Shown: positions 1-9,292, counted from the first letter of the stretch. The stretch: DNA of 56,456 nucleotides from Frankiales bacterium (GCA_025965475.1 JAOPWV010000168.1:1-56456); one strand, 5' to 3'. Notes: generated by a model not told the origin, from the sequence alone. Made by a program: numbers and translations.

Positions 1-10
1 TGCGTTTCCG

Positions 11-565
11 GTGCCGCCCGTCGACCAGGAGGCGGCCGCCCGGGCCGTGCGCCAGCTGCTCGTCGCACTCGGACAGGACACCGAGTCGGAGTCGCTGGCC
101 GACACGCCTGCCCGCGTGGCCGCGACCTATGCCGAGCTGCTCGCCCCCCGCGAGTTCGACCTCAAGACGTTCCCGAACGACGAGGGGTACGACGAGCTCG
201 TCGTCGCCCGCGACATCCCCTTCTCGTCACTGTGTGAGCACCACCTGCTCCCCTTCGTGGGCGTCGCGCACGTGGCCTACATGCCCGGCGACCGGATCCT
301 GGGGCTGTCGAAGCTGGCCCGCGTCGTCGAACTGTTCGCACGCCGGCTGCAGGTACAGGAGCGGCTCACCAAGCAGGTCGCGTCCTGGTTGCAGGAACAG
401 CTCTCCCCGCGGGGAGTGGGTGTGGTGCTCGAAGCGGAGCACATGTGCATGAGCATCCGCGGGGTGCGGGCGACGGGGGCCAGGACGGTCACCTCGACGC
501 TCTACGGCTCGTTGCGCAACGACCCGCGGACCCGCAGCGAGTTTCTCTCCCTCACCTCGCGGTGA
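11..565 (+). CDS. folE: GTP cyclohydrolase I
   Basis: Cytosolic enzyme that converts GTP to 7,8-dihydroneopterin triphosphate, the first step of folate/pterin synthesis. The 184-residue product shows the family zinc site: Cys75 in the motif CEHH (residues 75-78) and Cys146 in EHMCMSIRG. The core SSLCEHHLLPFVG and the C-terminal GARTVTS block are typical and the length is normal. The GTG at position 11 is taken as start, but the frame is open to the window edge, so a start upstream of the window is possible. The stop overlaps or abuts the next gene within 2 bp, so the DyP peroxidase is probably co-transcribed. Confidence 0.95.
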   Translation: MPPVDQEAAARAVRQLLVALGQDTESESLADTPARVAATYAELLAPREFDLKTFPNDEGYDELVVARDIPFSSLCEHHLLPFVGVAHVAYMPGDRILGLSKLARVVELFARRLQVQERLTKQVASWLQEQLSPRGVGVVLEAEHMCMSIRGVRATGARTVTSTLYGSLRNDPRTRSEFLSLTSR

Positions 566-567
566 GG

Positions 568-1515
568 ATGGTCGCCGTGCACCCGCAACCCGGAATCTTC
601 GCGCTCGGGACGATCGAGCACTCCTACGTCGAGTTCGACCTTGCTCCCGGAGCGGACCCGGCGGCCCTGGTGGCGGCGCTGGCCGCGCTGACCGGGCCGG
701 AGACGACGATCGGGGGTGTCAACGCCGTCATCGGCTTCCGCCCGGAGCTCTGGGCGCGGGTCGCGCCAGACGAGGCGATGCCGCGGGTGCGGTCGTTCGG
801 CGAGGACATCGTCGGCCCGGACGGCAACCGGATGCCGAGCACCCAGCACGACGCGTGGCTGTGGATCGCCGGCGGCGCCCGGGACGTCGTCTTCGACAGC
901 ACCCTCACCGTCGTACGCCGGCTCGCCGGGCTCGCCACGATGGCGAGCGAGGTGAACGGCTGGCTCTACCGGCACGACCGGGACCTCACCGGCTTCATCG
1001 ACGGGACGGAGAACCCGTCGATGATCGAGGCCCCTGACGTGGCTGTGGTCCCGGAGGGAAAGGGTGCCGGTGCCAGCATCCTGCTGGTGCAGCAGTGGCG
1101 GCACCTGCAGACATTCGAGACGTTGTCGGAGCCTGAGCAGGAGAAGGTCATCGGGCGGACGAAACCCGACAGCGTGGAGCTCGACGAGCACGCCATGCCC
1201 GCCGATTCGCACGTCTCCCGGACCGCGGTCGAGTTCGGCGGCCGCGAGCTGCAGATCTACCGGCGGAACACGGCGTACGGCAGTCCCACCGACTACGGCA
1301 CCATGTTCGTCGCGTTCTGCGCCGAGCAGCGGCCCTTCGAGGTGATGCTCAGGAGCATGGCCGGCCTCGGGGACGGCGTACGGGACGCCCTGACCCGCCA
1401 CACGACCCCGCTGACCGGGGCGTACTACGTCATCCCCTCCCTGCGGGCGCTGGCCCGGTTCGCGCCCGAGCAGGCTCCGGCGGAGGACGCCGCGGCACCC
1501 TCGTCGGGCTCGTAG
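568..1515 (+). CDS. DyP-type haem peroxidase (YfeX/DypB-like)
   Basis: Dye-decolorising peroxidase, a haem enzyme that oxidises bulky phenolic or dye substrates with H2O2. The hallmark GxxDG motif is present as GFIDG at residues 142-146. A His in the segment ADSHVSR is the likely proximal haem ligand, and an Arg follows in the YRRNTAYG stretch. The 315-residue length fits the compact bacterial class (YfeX/DypB) without a Tat signal, so it should be cytosolic or encapsulated. ATG 568 is chosen because homologous sequence begins at VHPQPGIFALG; GTG 562, which overlaps the folE stop, is an alternative. No encapsulin gene is next to it. Convergent with the downstream signalling gene (22-bp gap). 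Confidence 0.9.
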   Translation: MVAVHPQPGIFALGTIEHSYVEFDLAPGADPAALVAALAALTGPETTIGGVNAVIGFRPELWARVAPDEAMPRVRSFGEDIVGPDGNRMPSTQHDAWLWIAGGARDVVFDSTLTVVRRLAGLATMASEVNGWLYRHDRDLTGFIDGTENPSMIEAPDVAVVPEGKGAGASILLVQQWRHLQTFETLSEPEQEKVIGRTKPDSVELDEHAMPADSHVSRTAVEFGGRELQIYRRNTAYGSPTDYGTMFVAFCAEQRPFEVMLRSMAGLGDGVRDALTRHTTPLTGAYYVIPSLRALARFAPEQAPAEDAAAPSSGS

Positions 1516-1537
1516 CCCCGGGAGACGCCGGCAGTGC

Positions 1538-4168
1538 TCAGGTCCGGCATCCGGCGACGACGGGGCCCCGGATCTCGGCCGCGGGCCGAGGCCGGCTGAA
1601 CAGGTAGCCCTGCGCCAGGGCGCAGCCGGCCGCCCTCAGCCACGCCTGCTGCTCGGGAGTCTCGACACCCTCGGCGACGACGCTGAGCCCCAGCGCGTCG
1701 GCCAGGCGCAGGACGGCTGTGACGATCGCGGCGTCGTCAGGGTCGGTCGCGACACCGGCGATGAACGACCGGTCGATCTTCAGCGTCGTGATGCCGCTGA
1801 GGCGCTTGAGGCGGGCCAGGGACGAGTGCCCGGTGCCGAAGTCGTCGATGGCCACGCTCACCCCCAGCCGCCGCAGCCCGCCCAGCACCCCGCCGACGTC
1901 GTCGGCGTCCATCACGGCGGTCTCGGTCAGCTCGAGCTGCAGGTACGCCGGGTCGAGTCCCGTCTCGGTGAGGGCGGTCGCCACGTCGGTGAGGAAGGCC
2001 AGGTGGCTGAGCTGCCGCGGGGAGACGTTCACGGCGACCCGCAGGGGCCGGCCCGCGGCGGCCCAGGCCGCGGCCTGCCGGACGGCGGCCTGCAGCACCC
2101 ATCGCCCGAGCGGCACGATGAGCCCGGTGTCCTCAGCGAGAGCGATGAACTCCAGGGGTGGGACCAGCCCGTGGCCGGGCCGCTGCCAGCGCACCAGCGC
2201 CTCGACCGCGACGGTGCGGCCGTCCTCGAGGGTGACCACCGGTTGGTAGTGCAGGACCAGCTCGTCGTCCTCGATCGCGTGACGGAGCGACTGGGACAGC
2301 TCCAGCCTGCTGCGGACGCTCGCGCCGGCCTTCGCGTCGAACAGCGCGTGCCGGGCCCGGCCCCTGGCCTTGGCCTCGAACAGGGCGGTGTCGGCGTCCG
2401 CGAGGAGGCCGTGGCCGATCGCGTGAAGGTCGTCGTCGAGGGCGATGCCGACGCTGACCGTCAGCGCCACCTCGATGCCGGCCACGATGTACGGCGCGTC
2501 GAACGCGCCGAGAATGGCCTCGGCGATCCCGACCGCGTGCACCTCGCCGAGCACGGTGTGGCAGACGACGACGAACTCGTCGCCGGCGAACCGGACCAGC
2601 TGGTCACCCGGCCGCACGCACGCACGCAGCCGGTCCGCGACGGCGACGAGCAGTTCGTCACCGACCCGGTGCCCATAGCTGTCGTTGACGAGCTTGAACT
2701 GGTCCAGGTCGAGGAACAGCAATGCGCGACGGCCCCGTACCGAGGGGGCCGCGGGCGCCGTCAACAGGCCGTCGAGAAAGGCCCGGTTGGGCAGTCCGGT
2801 GAGCGAGTCGTGGGTCGCCGCATGTGCCAATCGGCTCTCGACCGCCTTGCGGTCGGTGATCTCACTGACGGTCAGGACGGCTCCGTCCACGGCGGCGAGC
2901 GCGGAGACCTGGACGGTGAACCAGCGGGTGTCCCCTTGCTGGATGGCGAAGTCGCCCCGCCACAGCGGCTCCTCGCCGTCGAGCACCTCCTGCAGGACCC
3001 GGCCCAGCGCCCGGGCCGGGGTCCGATACAGGGTTCCCGGGAGAGGCTCGGCCGTCAGCAGCTCCCGCAGCAGGTCGGCTCCCGGTGCGAACTGCTCGGG
3101 AGGCACGGTGAGTCCGGCCAGCAGCGTCCGCCACGCCTCGTTGGCCGAGGTGATGCGTCCCGCGCGGTCGACGACGACCATGGCGATCGGCAGCGACTCG
3201 ACGACGTCGGCGTGGAACCGTTCGCCGGCGGCCACGCGGTCGTCCGCCCGGTGCGCGGCCACGCTGGCGCCGACGCGGTGGGCCAGGTCACGGACGAACT
3301 CCACCTCGTCCTCGGCGTACGCCGGTCCTTCCCGGCCGAGGGTCATGACGCCGGTGACCACGCCGTCGTCCTTGAGCGGGACGGCGACCATGGCCGACAT
3401 GTCGAAGCGGCTCAGCCACGGCAGGTAGGCCGCGTGCAGGTGCTCGTCCGCGTGCCAACCCTGCTCCCGGCTCACGACGAGCGGTTCGCCGGTCAGGGCG
3501 ACCCGCCCGGTGACGCCCTCGCCGAGCGGGACGGGTGCGGTCGCCAGCTGCTGGAGGAACGCACGCGTCTGCTCGTCGTCGTGCCAGACCGCAACCGAGA
3601 ACAGCTGCCCGGTCGCGTCGTCCAGCAACCAGATGACGGCTGCGTCGCCCGCTGCTTGTGCCGCCACCCGGGCGGCCTCCTCGAGCTGCTGGGGCGTACG
3701 GGCGGCGCCGAGGCTGTCCTGCAGCGCCAGCAGCGCGCTGGTGCGGGCGGACCGGCGCTCCAGCGTCGCGCGGGCGCGCTTCTCCTCGGTGACGTCGACC
3801 ATGTGCGCGAGGACGAAGGCCGGCCGGCCGTGCTCGTCGGGGATCACGGTGGCAGTCCGCAGCGCGTGCACCGTCGTGCCGTCCGGCCTGAGGTACCGCT
3901 TCGGGCCGGTCACGCCCTGTCGCTCGCCGGTGCGCAGCGCCCGGACCACCGCCGTACCGTGCTGGCGGTCGTCCGGGTGGGTCGCGAACGTCGTGAGTTG
4001 CCCGACCAGATCCTCCGCGGCTCGTCCCAGCAGCCGGCAGAGGGCGGGGTTGACGGCGACGTACCTCCCGTTCAGATCGACGACAGCCATCGCCGTCGGT
4101 GCGTCCGCGAACACCGCGGCCGTCTGTGCGTCGCTCAGGTCCAGGCCGAGCCGAGGGCTGCCCGCCAT
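1538..4168 (-). CDS. PAS-GAF-PAS-GGDEF-EAL c-di-GMP turnover protein
   Basis: Soluble 876-aa signalling protein predicted both to make and to break down cyclic di-GMP. Domain order: PAS (about 15-130), GAF (about 140-310), second PAS (about 325-440), GGDEF (about 455-610), EAL (about 625-870). The GGDEF signature is the AGDEF variant (RFAGDEFVV), still seen in active cyclases. The EAL domain retains EAL (VEALVRW), [18 protein letters not shown] and EGVET, so phosphodiesterase activity is plausible. There is no membrane segment, so sensing is probably of a cytosolic ligand through PAS/GAF. The start at 4168 is preferred over one at 4285 because a G-rich ribosome site lies a few bases upstream and the PAS homology begins just after it. 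Confidence 0.88.
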   Translation of the reverse strand: MAGSPRLGLDLSDAQTAAVFADAPTAMAVVDLNGRYVAVNPALCRLLGRAAEDLVGQLTTFATHPDDRQHGTAVVRALRTGERQGVTGPKRYLRPDGTTVHALRTATVIPDEHGRPAFVLAHMVDVTEEKRARATLERRSARTSALLALQDSLGAARTPQQLEEAARVAAQAAGDAAVIWLLDDATGQLFSVAVWHDDEQTRAFLQQLATAPVPLGEGVTGRVALTGEPLVVSREQGWHADEHLHAAYLPWLSRFDMSAMVAVPLKDDGVVTGVMTLGREGPAYAEDEVEFVRDLAHRVGASVAAHRADDRVAAGERFHADVVESLPIAMVVVDRAGRITSANEAWRTLLAGLTVPPEQFAPGADLLRELLTAEPLPGTLYRTPARALGRVLQEVLDGEEPLWRGDFAIQQGDTRWFTVQVSALAAVDGAVLTVSEITDRKAVESRLAHAATHDSLTGLPNRAFLDGLLTAPAAPSVRGRRALLFLDLDQFKLVNDSYGHRVGDELLVAVADRLRACVRPGDQLVRFAGDEFVVVCHTVLGEVHAVGIAEAILGAFDAPYIVAGIEVALTVSVGIALDDDLHAIGHGLLADADTALFEAKARGRARHALFDAKAGASVRSRLELSQSLRHAIEDDELVLHYQPVVTLEDGRTVAVEALVRWQRPGHGLVPPLEFIALAEDTGLIVPLGRWVLQAAVRQAAAWAAAGRPLRVAVNVSPRQLSHLAFLTDVATALTETGLDPAYLQLELTETAVMDADDVGGVLGGLRRLGVSVAIDDFGTGHSSLARLKRLSGITTLKIDRSFIAGVATDPDDAAIVTAVLRLADALGLSVVAEGVETPEQQAWLRAAGCALAQGYLFSRPRPAAEIRGPVVAGCRT

Positions 4169-4272
4169 GTGCCCCCCGTCCGGTACCTGCAGGTGCCACC
4201 CAGAGGGGCGACCGGCCCCCCTTCGTGCCCTTCGGCGTTCTTCGGCCGTTCCTGGACCCGTACCAGGGCTCG

Positions 4273-4297
4273 TGATCCGAATCATGCGAACGGATCA
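4273..4297. promoter_or_regulatory. Inverted repeat upstream of the GGDEF-EAL gene
   Basis: Perfect 7-bp arms TGATCCG (4273-4279) and CGGATCA (4291-4297) separated by 11 bp, in the 170-bp gap between the ABC permease end and the signalling gene start. The two-half-site spacing suits a dimeric regulator. Seen directly; function is inferred. Confidence 0.3.
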
Positions 4298-4338
4298 TGC
4301 TCGGGTAGCCCGCTGTGACCAGGCGGGGCGGCGCGGGA

Positions 4339-5151
4339 TCAGCTGTCGCGGCGACGCAGCGCGAACGCGGCCGGCACGAGGACCACCGCCGTGTAGAGGC
4401 AGAGGAGGCCGAACCCCGTCCAGGGTGCCAGCGCGTGCGGATCGGGGCGGACGGTCGTGAGCGCCTGTCCGGCGTTGCTCGGCAGGTACCGGCCCACCGT
4501 CCTCGACCAGCCGCCGGGCAGGAACAGGACGATCACGGGGAGCACCAGCAGGACGCCGAACAGCGTCGAGAGGGTGGCGGCGGTGTTGCGGAGCAGCGCT
4601 CCAAGGCCGAGGCCGAGCAGCCCGACGAGCGTGAGGTAGAGCGCCGTGCCGAGAACGGCCCGCAGCACGCCGGGAGCCGCCAGGTCGGTGGCGATGCCCT
4701 TCGAGGACAGCAGCGACTGGCCGATGAGGAACGCGATGAGCGTGGCCGGAACCGTCACCACGAGGGACACCACGGCGAACACCACGGCCTTGGCCCACAG
4801 CACCGGCAGTCGCCGGGGGACCGCCGCGAAGGTGGCCCGGATCATCCCGGTGGCGTACTCACCGGTGATGAACAGGACGCCCAGGACGCCGATGGCGAGT
4901 TGAGCCAGGAAGACGCCGGCCAGGCTCGCCGACGTCGGGTCGAAGCCGGCCCGGTCGGCGGGGTTTCGCGGCGGCCAGTTCGCGGCGATCACGGCCGGCA
5001 GGAGGATGCCGAAGCCGATGATGAACACGACCGCGACGAGCAGTGAGAACAGCGAGGACCGCAGCGAGCGCAGCTTGGTCCACTCCGAGTGGATCACGCG
5101 GGCCTGCGTGACCTTCTGGGCCGGTGCGCTCCCGGTCACCGTGGCCGTCAC
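4339..5151 (-). CDS. ABC-2 type exporter permease
   Basis: Membrane subunit of an ABC-2 exporter, 270 aa, with about six hydrophobic segments (for example LVAVVFIIGFGILL near residue 40 and LLVLPVIVLFL near 200). The N-terminal HSEWTKLRSLRSS is the characteristic amphipathic start of actinobacterial ABC-2 permeases. Its GTG start overlaps the stop of the ATPase gene (GTGA), so the two are translationally coupled and form one transporter. Such pairs usually export drugs or hydrophobic peptides; the substrate cannot be told from sequence. Confidence 0.85.
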   Translation of the reverse strand: MTATVTGSAPAQKVTQARVIHSEWTKLRSLRSSLFSLLVAVVFIIGFGILLPAVIAANWPPRNPADRAGFDPTSASLAGVFLAQLAIGVLGVLFITGEYATGMIRATFAAVPRRLPVLWAKAVVFAVVSLVVTVPATLIAFLIGQSLLSSKGIATDLAAPGVLRAVLGTALYLTLVGLLGLGLGALLRNTAATLSTLFGVLLVLPVIVLFLPGGWSRTVGRYLPSNAGQALTTVRPDPHALAPWTGFGLLCLYTAVVLVPAAFALRRRDS

Positions 5152-6077
5152 TGCTGTTCTCCCGGTCCGGCGGTGCTCGTGACGCCCTCGTACTCCACGG
5201 AGTCGTGCGTGAGATCCATGAACGCCTGCTCCAGGGAGGCCTGCTGCGGTGCGAGTTCGAGCAGCGTCAGGCCGGCCCCGGCTGCGGCCGTACCGATCTG
5301 GTCGCTGCTGAGACCCGTGACGTGCAGCGCCCCGTCGACGTCGGTGATGACGACATCGGGACCGGCGAGCAGGCTGCGCATCGCGTCGGGCGCGGGCGTG
5401 CGCACGCGGACCACGTTGCCGGACGCGTCTGCGATGAACTGCTCGACGCTCGTGTCGGCGATGAGCCGTCCGCGTCCGACGACGATGAGGTGCTCGGCGG
5501 TCTGGGCCATCTCGCTCATCAGGTGCGAGGACACGAACACCGTGCGCCCCTGGTCGGCCAGGCTCTTGAGGAGCTCGCGGATCCAGCGGATGCCCTCGGG
5601 ATCCAGCCCGTTGACCGGCTCGTCGAGCACGAGGGTCTGCGGGTTGCCGAGCAGGGCAGTCGCGATCCCCAGCCGCTGCCCCATGCCGAGGGAGAACGCG
5701 CCGGCGCGCTTCCTGGCGACGTCCTGAAGCCCGACGATCTCGATGACCTCGCCGACGCGCCGGCGCGGGATGCCGGAGGTCTGGGCGAGCGCGAGCAGGT
5801 GGTTGTACGCGGAGCGGCCGGTGTGCACGGCGCGCGCCTCGAGCAGGGCCCCGACCTCGTGCAGCGGCGCGGTGTGTTCCCGGTACGGCTTGCCGTTGAC
5901 CGTGACCGACCCGCTGGTCGGTGCGTCCAGGCCGAGGATCATGCGCATGGTCGTGGACTTGCCGGCGCCGTTCGGGCCGAGGAAGCCCGTGACGGTGCCG
6001 GGCCGGACCGTGAAACTGAGGTCGTCGACGGCGAGTTTGTCGCCGTAGCGCTTCGTGAGCCCGTGGGCCTCGATCAC
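5148..6077 (-). CDS. ABC transporter ATP-binding protein (ABC-2 exporter)
   Basis: Cytosolic ATPase of 309 aa that pairs with the permease downstream. Walker A is GPNGAGKST near residue 40, the signature region is SLGMGQRLGIA, and Walker B is LVLDEPVNGLDPEG. A C-terminal extension of about 90 residues is typical of the DrrA/bacitracin-exporter type. The start is the GTG at 6077 because homology (IEAHGLTKRYGD) begins there; the longer reading frame upstream runs through the next gene and is not coding. Upstream gene ends 22 bp away, so all three minus-strand genes may be one operon. Confidence 0.88.
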   Translation of the reverse strand: MIEAHGLTKRYGDKLAVDDLSFTVRPGTVTGFLGPNGAGKSTTMRMILGLDAPTSGSVTVNGKPYREHTAPLHEVGALLEARAVHTGRSAYNHLLALAQTSGIPRRRVGEVIEIVGLQDVARKRAGAFSLGMGQRLGIATALLGNPQTLVLDEPVNGLDPEGIRWIRELLKSLADQGRTVFVSSHLMSEMAQTAEHLIVVGRGRLIADTSVEQFIADASGNVVRVRTPAPDAMRSLLAGPDVVITDVDGALHVTGLSSDQIGTAAAGAGLTLLELAPQQASLEQAFMDLTHDSVEYEGVTSTAGPGEQQ

Positions 6078-6099
6078 GCCCGGCCCCCGCCTACGGGGG

Positions 6100-6666
6100 T
6101 CACGCCTGCGTGAGCCGCTCGGGGATGACCTCCGGGACGCGGGTGCGGCGCGGCCGGATGGCCTTCTCGAGGAACGCGCCCAGGCTGGCGTCCTCCACCG
6201 ACTGGCGCAGCGCGTCGAGGACGACCAGTCGCTTGGCCTGTTCCTCACGGCGCTCGTTGAGTTCGAGCACGAGTTCGTCGATCTGCTCGCTGAGGGCGCT
6301 GACCTCGCGGACCTCGCTCTCGACCGACGTGAGCAGGCGCCGCAGTCCGGCTGCCAGATCGATGCTGCCGGGAGCCGATGCCAGCTTGCCCGGTGCCGCC
6401 GTCCCCGTCGTTCCTGCCGCGCTGGTCGTCGCCACCGGTGCCTCCGCCCCCGCGGCCGGCTGCGCCTTGCGAGGCGCGCCACGCCGGGCCTTGCGGGGCT
6501 GGACCTTCTTCGCCGCGACTCGCGCCACAGGTGCTCCCTTCGACTGATTCGGGTGGGCGTCGACGTACTGCTGCACCAGTGCGGAAGGAAGGGGTCCCCG
6601 GACGTTCACGGCAGTGCCGCGGCTGCGCGCCCACGCCCGTACGTCGGCCGGTCTGGGGTCTGCCAT
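6100..6666 (-). CDS. Lsr2-like DNA-binding module with coiled-coil tail
   Basis: 188-aa protein. Residues 5-40 (ADVRAWARSRG ... VNVRGPLPSALVQQY) resemble the C-terminal DNA-binding domain of Lsr2, the actinobacterial xenogeneic silencer. In Lsr2 an RGR loop enters the AT-rich minor groove; here it reads RGP. A long Lys/Ala/Pro-rich linker follows (about 45-100, with KKVQPRKARRG), then a predicted coiled coil (about 105-165). The order is the reverse of Lsr2, which has its oligomerisation domain first. Probably nucleoid-associated or regulatory. Alternative: a histone-H1-like basic protein. The family assignment rests on one motif. Confidence 0.6.
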   Translation of the reverse strand: MADPRPADVRAWARSRGTAVNVRGPLPSALVQQYVDAHPNQSKGAPVARVAAKKVQPRKARRGAPRKAQPAAGAEAPVATTSAAGTTGTAAPGKLASAPGSIDLAAGLRRLLTSVESEVREVSALSEQIDELVLELNERREEQAKRLVVLDALRQSVEDASLGAFLEKAIRPRRTRVPEVIPERLTQA

Positions 6667-6779
6667 GTTTCCACCTGTCAGCTACGTCGGTTTACCTCGT
6701 ACCGAGCGTAGCGCCGCAAGGTCACGTCCTGGTGGCCCCTGATGGGACGACTGCCCGGACGACTCCATGACGCAACGGG

Positions 6780-7151
6780 CTACAGGACCAGCGCGTCCCG
6801 CAGCCGGGCGAGTTCGGTCGCCGGGTCGTCGGCGAACCCGACGTGGACGGGGCCGGCCTGGACGACGGTGCTGCGGGGAGCCGTGAGCCAGCGGAACCGT
6901 TGCCCCAGCGACGTCGTGCCCGCAGGGCCGTCACCGTCGCAGGTGCGGCGGATCGCCTCGAGTGCGTCCCGGACGGACTCGACGTCCGCGTCGGGGTGCA
7001 GTGCGCGCAGCCGGGTCTCGTCCACGGAGACGAGCGCGCCGAGAAAGTCCCGGTCCTGGCAGTACAGGAGCACGCCGGTGTTGACGTACTCGCCGCGTTC
7101 GATCCGCGGTACGACGCGCAGGACGGCGTACTCGAACAGGCTGGCGGTCAT
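6780..7151 (-). CDS. DUF3037 domain protein
   Basis: 123-aa protein matching the DUF3037 family (FEYAVLRVVPRIERGEYVNTGVLLYC at the N terminus is the family hallmark, followed by a region rich in Asp/Arg). The function is unknown. Its ATG overlaps the stop of the HipA-like gene by ATGA, so it is translationally coupled to that gene. The recurrent pairing of DUF3037 with a HipA-family kinase suggests they act together. No membrane segment or signal peptide is seen. Confidence 0.8.
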   Translation of the reverse strand: MTASLFEYAVLRVVPRIERGEYVNTGVLLYCQDRDFLGALVSVDETRLRALHPDADVESVRDALEAIRRTCDGDGPAGTTSLGQRFRWLTAPRSTVVQAGPVHVGFADDPATELARLRDALVL

Positions 7152-7894
7152 GGTCGCCACCGGTCGCGCACGGCCAGCCGGCGGGTGAGGTGGTCGACGT
7201 ACGCGGCGCGAACGTCGTCGGCGGTCGCGAAACCGGGCTCGTCCGCCAGCCAGGGCGACGGGACCAGTGCGAGAACCTCGCGCAGCAGATCCGGGGTGAC
7301 CGCTGCGGACATCGCCGTGTCGGCCTCCGCGCGGGAGGTGGCGGCGTCGCTGAGGACGTGGTCGGCCACGTCGTACGGCCGTGCGATGGAACCCTCCGCC
7401 CGACTCCAGCCGTGGTGGAAGATCAGGGCAGCCCCGTGGTCGATCAGGTACAGGCGGCGGTGCCACATCAACAGGTTGGGGTTGCGCCAGCTGCGGTCGA
7501 CGTTGCTCACCAGCGCGTCGAACCAGAGCACCCGGCTCGCGAGGGCGGGCTCGACGGTGTGGGCGACCGGGTCGAAACCCAGCGAGCCGGGCAGGAAGTC
7601 CAGCCCGAGGTTGAGGCCACCGCTGCCCTTGAGAAGGTCCTGCACCTCCTCGTCGGGTTCGGAGCGGCCGAGCAGGGGATCGACCTCGACGAGGACGATC
7701 TCGGGCACGGGCAGGTCGAGGCGGCGCGCGAGTTCGCCGCACGCGAGTTCGGCGATGAGCGCCTTGCGGCCCTGACCCGCGCCCCGGAACTTCACGACGT
7801 ACGTGCCGAGATCGTCGGCCTCCATGAGTCCCGGCAATGAGCCGCCCTCGCGCAACGGGGTCACGTAGCGCGTCGCCGTCACCGTCCTGAGCAC
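7148..7894 (-). CDS. HipA-family (HipA_2-like) kinase
   Basis: 248-aa HipA-fold protein related to the Ser/Thr kinase of the HipBA toxin-antitoxin system but without the full-length HipA N-terminal lobe. A likely ATP-binding Lys is in TYVVKFRG (about residue 35), the catalytic loop is LVSNVDRSWRNPNLL (about 130), and a metal-binding DFG-equivalent is LIDHGAALIF (about 150). There is no HipB-type HTH gene beside it; instead the overlapping partner is DUF3037. The substrate is unknown. The role as kinase is an inference from the conserved loop. Confidence 0.78.
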   Translation of the reverse strand: MLRTVTATRYVTPLREGGSLPGLMEADDLGTYVVKFRGAGQGRKALIAELACGELARRLDLPVPEIVLVEVDPLLGRSEPDEEVQDLLKGSGGLNLGLDFLPGSLGFDPVAHTVEPALASRVLWFDALVSNVDRSWRNPNLLMWHRRLYLIDHGAALIFHHGWSRAEGSIARPYDVADHVLSDAATSRAEADTAMSAAVTPDLLREVLALVPSPWLADEPGFATADDVRAAYVDHLTRRLAVRDRWRP

Positions 7895-7957
7895 CCGGCC
7901 ACCCTACGGACCCGGACCGCTGCCGGGCAGACTCGGCGCGCGGCCGGACCGGCCCGC

Positions 7958-8184
7958 GTGCACAGGGAGGTCGCCCAGTTCGGAGGCGGGGCCTCGAACC
8001 TGACCTCCCTGTTGCGCTACCCCGGCCGCTACCCGGCCGCGACCTCGTCCTGCGCAGGCCACCGACCGGGCGGAAGGCCGCCTCGGCCCACGGCCTGGCC
8101 CGCGAGTGCCGGGTTCAGCTGCACCCAGTAGGCCAGCGCACCTCCGAGATCCATCAGCGATCGCCGAGGGTGGCCATCTCCTAG
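7958..8184 (+). pseudogene. Remnant of an APH/ACAD10-type phosphotransferase, frameshifted
   Basis: Reading forward from about 7958, one frame encodes QFGGGASNLTSLLRYPGR and, after a shift of frame at about 8038, the next encodes RDLVLRRPPTGRKAASAHG. Together these give the N-terminal ATP-binding part of the APH-like phosphotransferase family related to ACAD10. The break coincides with a tandem-like duplication of about 11 bp (CCCGGCCGCTA then CCCGGCCGCGA), which is not a multiple of three. The second frame stops at TAG 8182-8184 after about 48 codons, whereas intact family members have about 340 residues. It is a dead gene fragment. Confidence 0.65.
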
Positions 8185-8650
8185 CCCAGGCCGACGACGA
8201 CGACATGATGCGCCTGTCGAAGCGCCAGCCCACCTGGGTGTCGCAGATCTACGACCGGTTCCACCACGGCCAGACCCGCAATCGGCGTTGATCCGCATGC
8301 AGATGGGTTGGGTGAGGCCCCGCGGGGCGGCTGAGGCGGAAACCGACACGCAATCGAAACGCAAAGCTTCTCGACGGGACCTTGGCCAGGCCCTTTGATG
8401 GCGGGGCTCCCCGAGGCGCCCTCCGCGCGTCTCGGCCGAGGCGGAACGTGGGGGGCCGCCGCCGGCAGATCTCTGGAGAGCGTTCCCCGGCCGTCGTACC
8501 GCGAGCCGCCCTGTCCCGGGTCCGCGTGCGATCTGCCGGCGCCGGTCGACGGCGGACCGTCACCCCTGCGCTCATCCATCCCTTCAGAGCAGTCATCCAG
8601 AAACGCTGTCCCAACAGACCGTCCGGAAAGAACTATCAGAAGGAGCACAC
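8185..8650. other. Non-coding stretch after the pseudogene
   Basis: A short forward frame (about 8185-8291, including MMRLSKRQPTWVSQIYD) looks protein-like and may be another gene remnant, but I do not recognise it. From 8292 to the ribosome site of the next gene I see no convincing gene, repeat or RNA. The last 60 bp are locally less GC-rich and probably hold the promoter of the YaaH-type gene; no clear -35/-10 pair can be assigned. Confidence 0.5.
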
Positions 8651-9292
8651 ATGACCGTCACGGAGACCGTCGCTGAACCGACGCAGCCGGCCGCGGCCGC
8701 GCCGCCGCCCGGACCGCTGGGCGGCGACCCGACGCTCCTCGGCGTGCCCATGTTCGTCGTGGGGACGTTCGCTCTCGGGCTGGCGCAGGCCGGTTACCTG
8801 CCCGCGGCGGCGTCGGGAGCTCCACTGGCCATCCTGCTCACGGCCACCGGGCTGGGCCTGCTCATCGCGACCGTCTGGGCGGCGGCCCTGGGGCAGAGCG
8901 CCCTCGCCAGCGTCTTCGGCATCTTCGGCACGTTCTTCGTCAGCTACTCGGTGCTGGTGCTCGGGCTCGTCCACGGCTGGTGGGGCGTGACGCCGGAGGA
9001 CGTCGGCGCGGTCGTGAAACTGTTCGTCATCTCGTGGCTCGTGACGGTGCTGCTGCTCACCGTCAGCACCCTGCGCCTGCCGTCCATCTTCACGTTCCTG
9101 TTCGGGCTGGTCGACCTCGCGCTGGTGCTCCTGCTCCTGGGTGCCATCCGGCAGTCGGCCGGGCTCGGCAAGGCCGCCGGTTTCGTCATCCTGCTGGTCT
9201 CCCTGACCTGCTGCTACGTCTACGCGAGCGTGGCCTCGGCGGCCACCGGCGGGAAGCTCTTCTCGCTCGGGAAGCCGGTGCTGAGCAGCTAG
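8651..9292 (+). CDS. GPR1/FUN34/YaaH-family acetate or organic-acid transporter
   Basis: Inner-membrane protein of 213 aa with six hydrophobic segments. The N-terminal part GDPTLLGVPMFVVGTFALGLAQAGY replaces the usual NPAPLGL-type motif but the rest aligns with the SatP/YaaH acetate carrier family. Expected to move acetate, succinate or a related small acid by proton symport. A strong ribosome site (AGAAGGAG) precedes ATG 8651. It is followed by a strong hairpin and then pobA, so it is probably a single-gene transcript. The first 25 residues are Pro/Ala-rich and cytosolic. Confidence 0.85.
   Translation: MTVTETVAEPTQPAAAAPPPGPLGGDPTLLGVPMFVVGTFALGLAQAGYLPAAASGAPLAILLTATGLGLLIATVWAAALGQSALASVFGIFGTFFVSYSVLVLGLVHGWWGVTPEDVGAVVKLFVISWLVTVLLLTVSTLRLPSIFTFLFGLVDLALVLLLLGAIRQSAGLGKAAGFVILLVSLTCCYVYASVASAATGGKLFSLGKPVLSS

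Noticed and set aside
1826-4318. An 830-codon open frame on the plus strand
   Set aside because: It is antisense to the PAS-GAF-PAS-GGDEF-EAL gene, which has clear conserved motifs; the plus frame is rich in Arg/Gly/Gln/Asp without a domain.
7895-8650. Mobile element or CRISPR in the longest gene gap
   Set aside because: No transposase fragments, terminal repeats or regularly spaced repeats are visible; only a decayed phosphotransferase is recognised.
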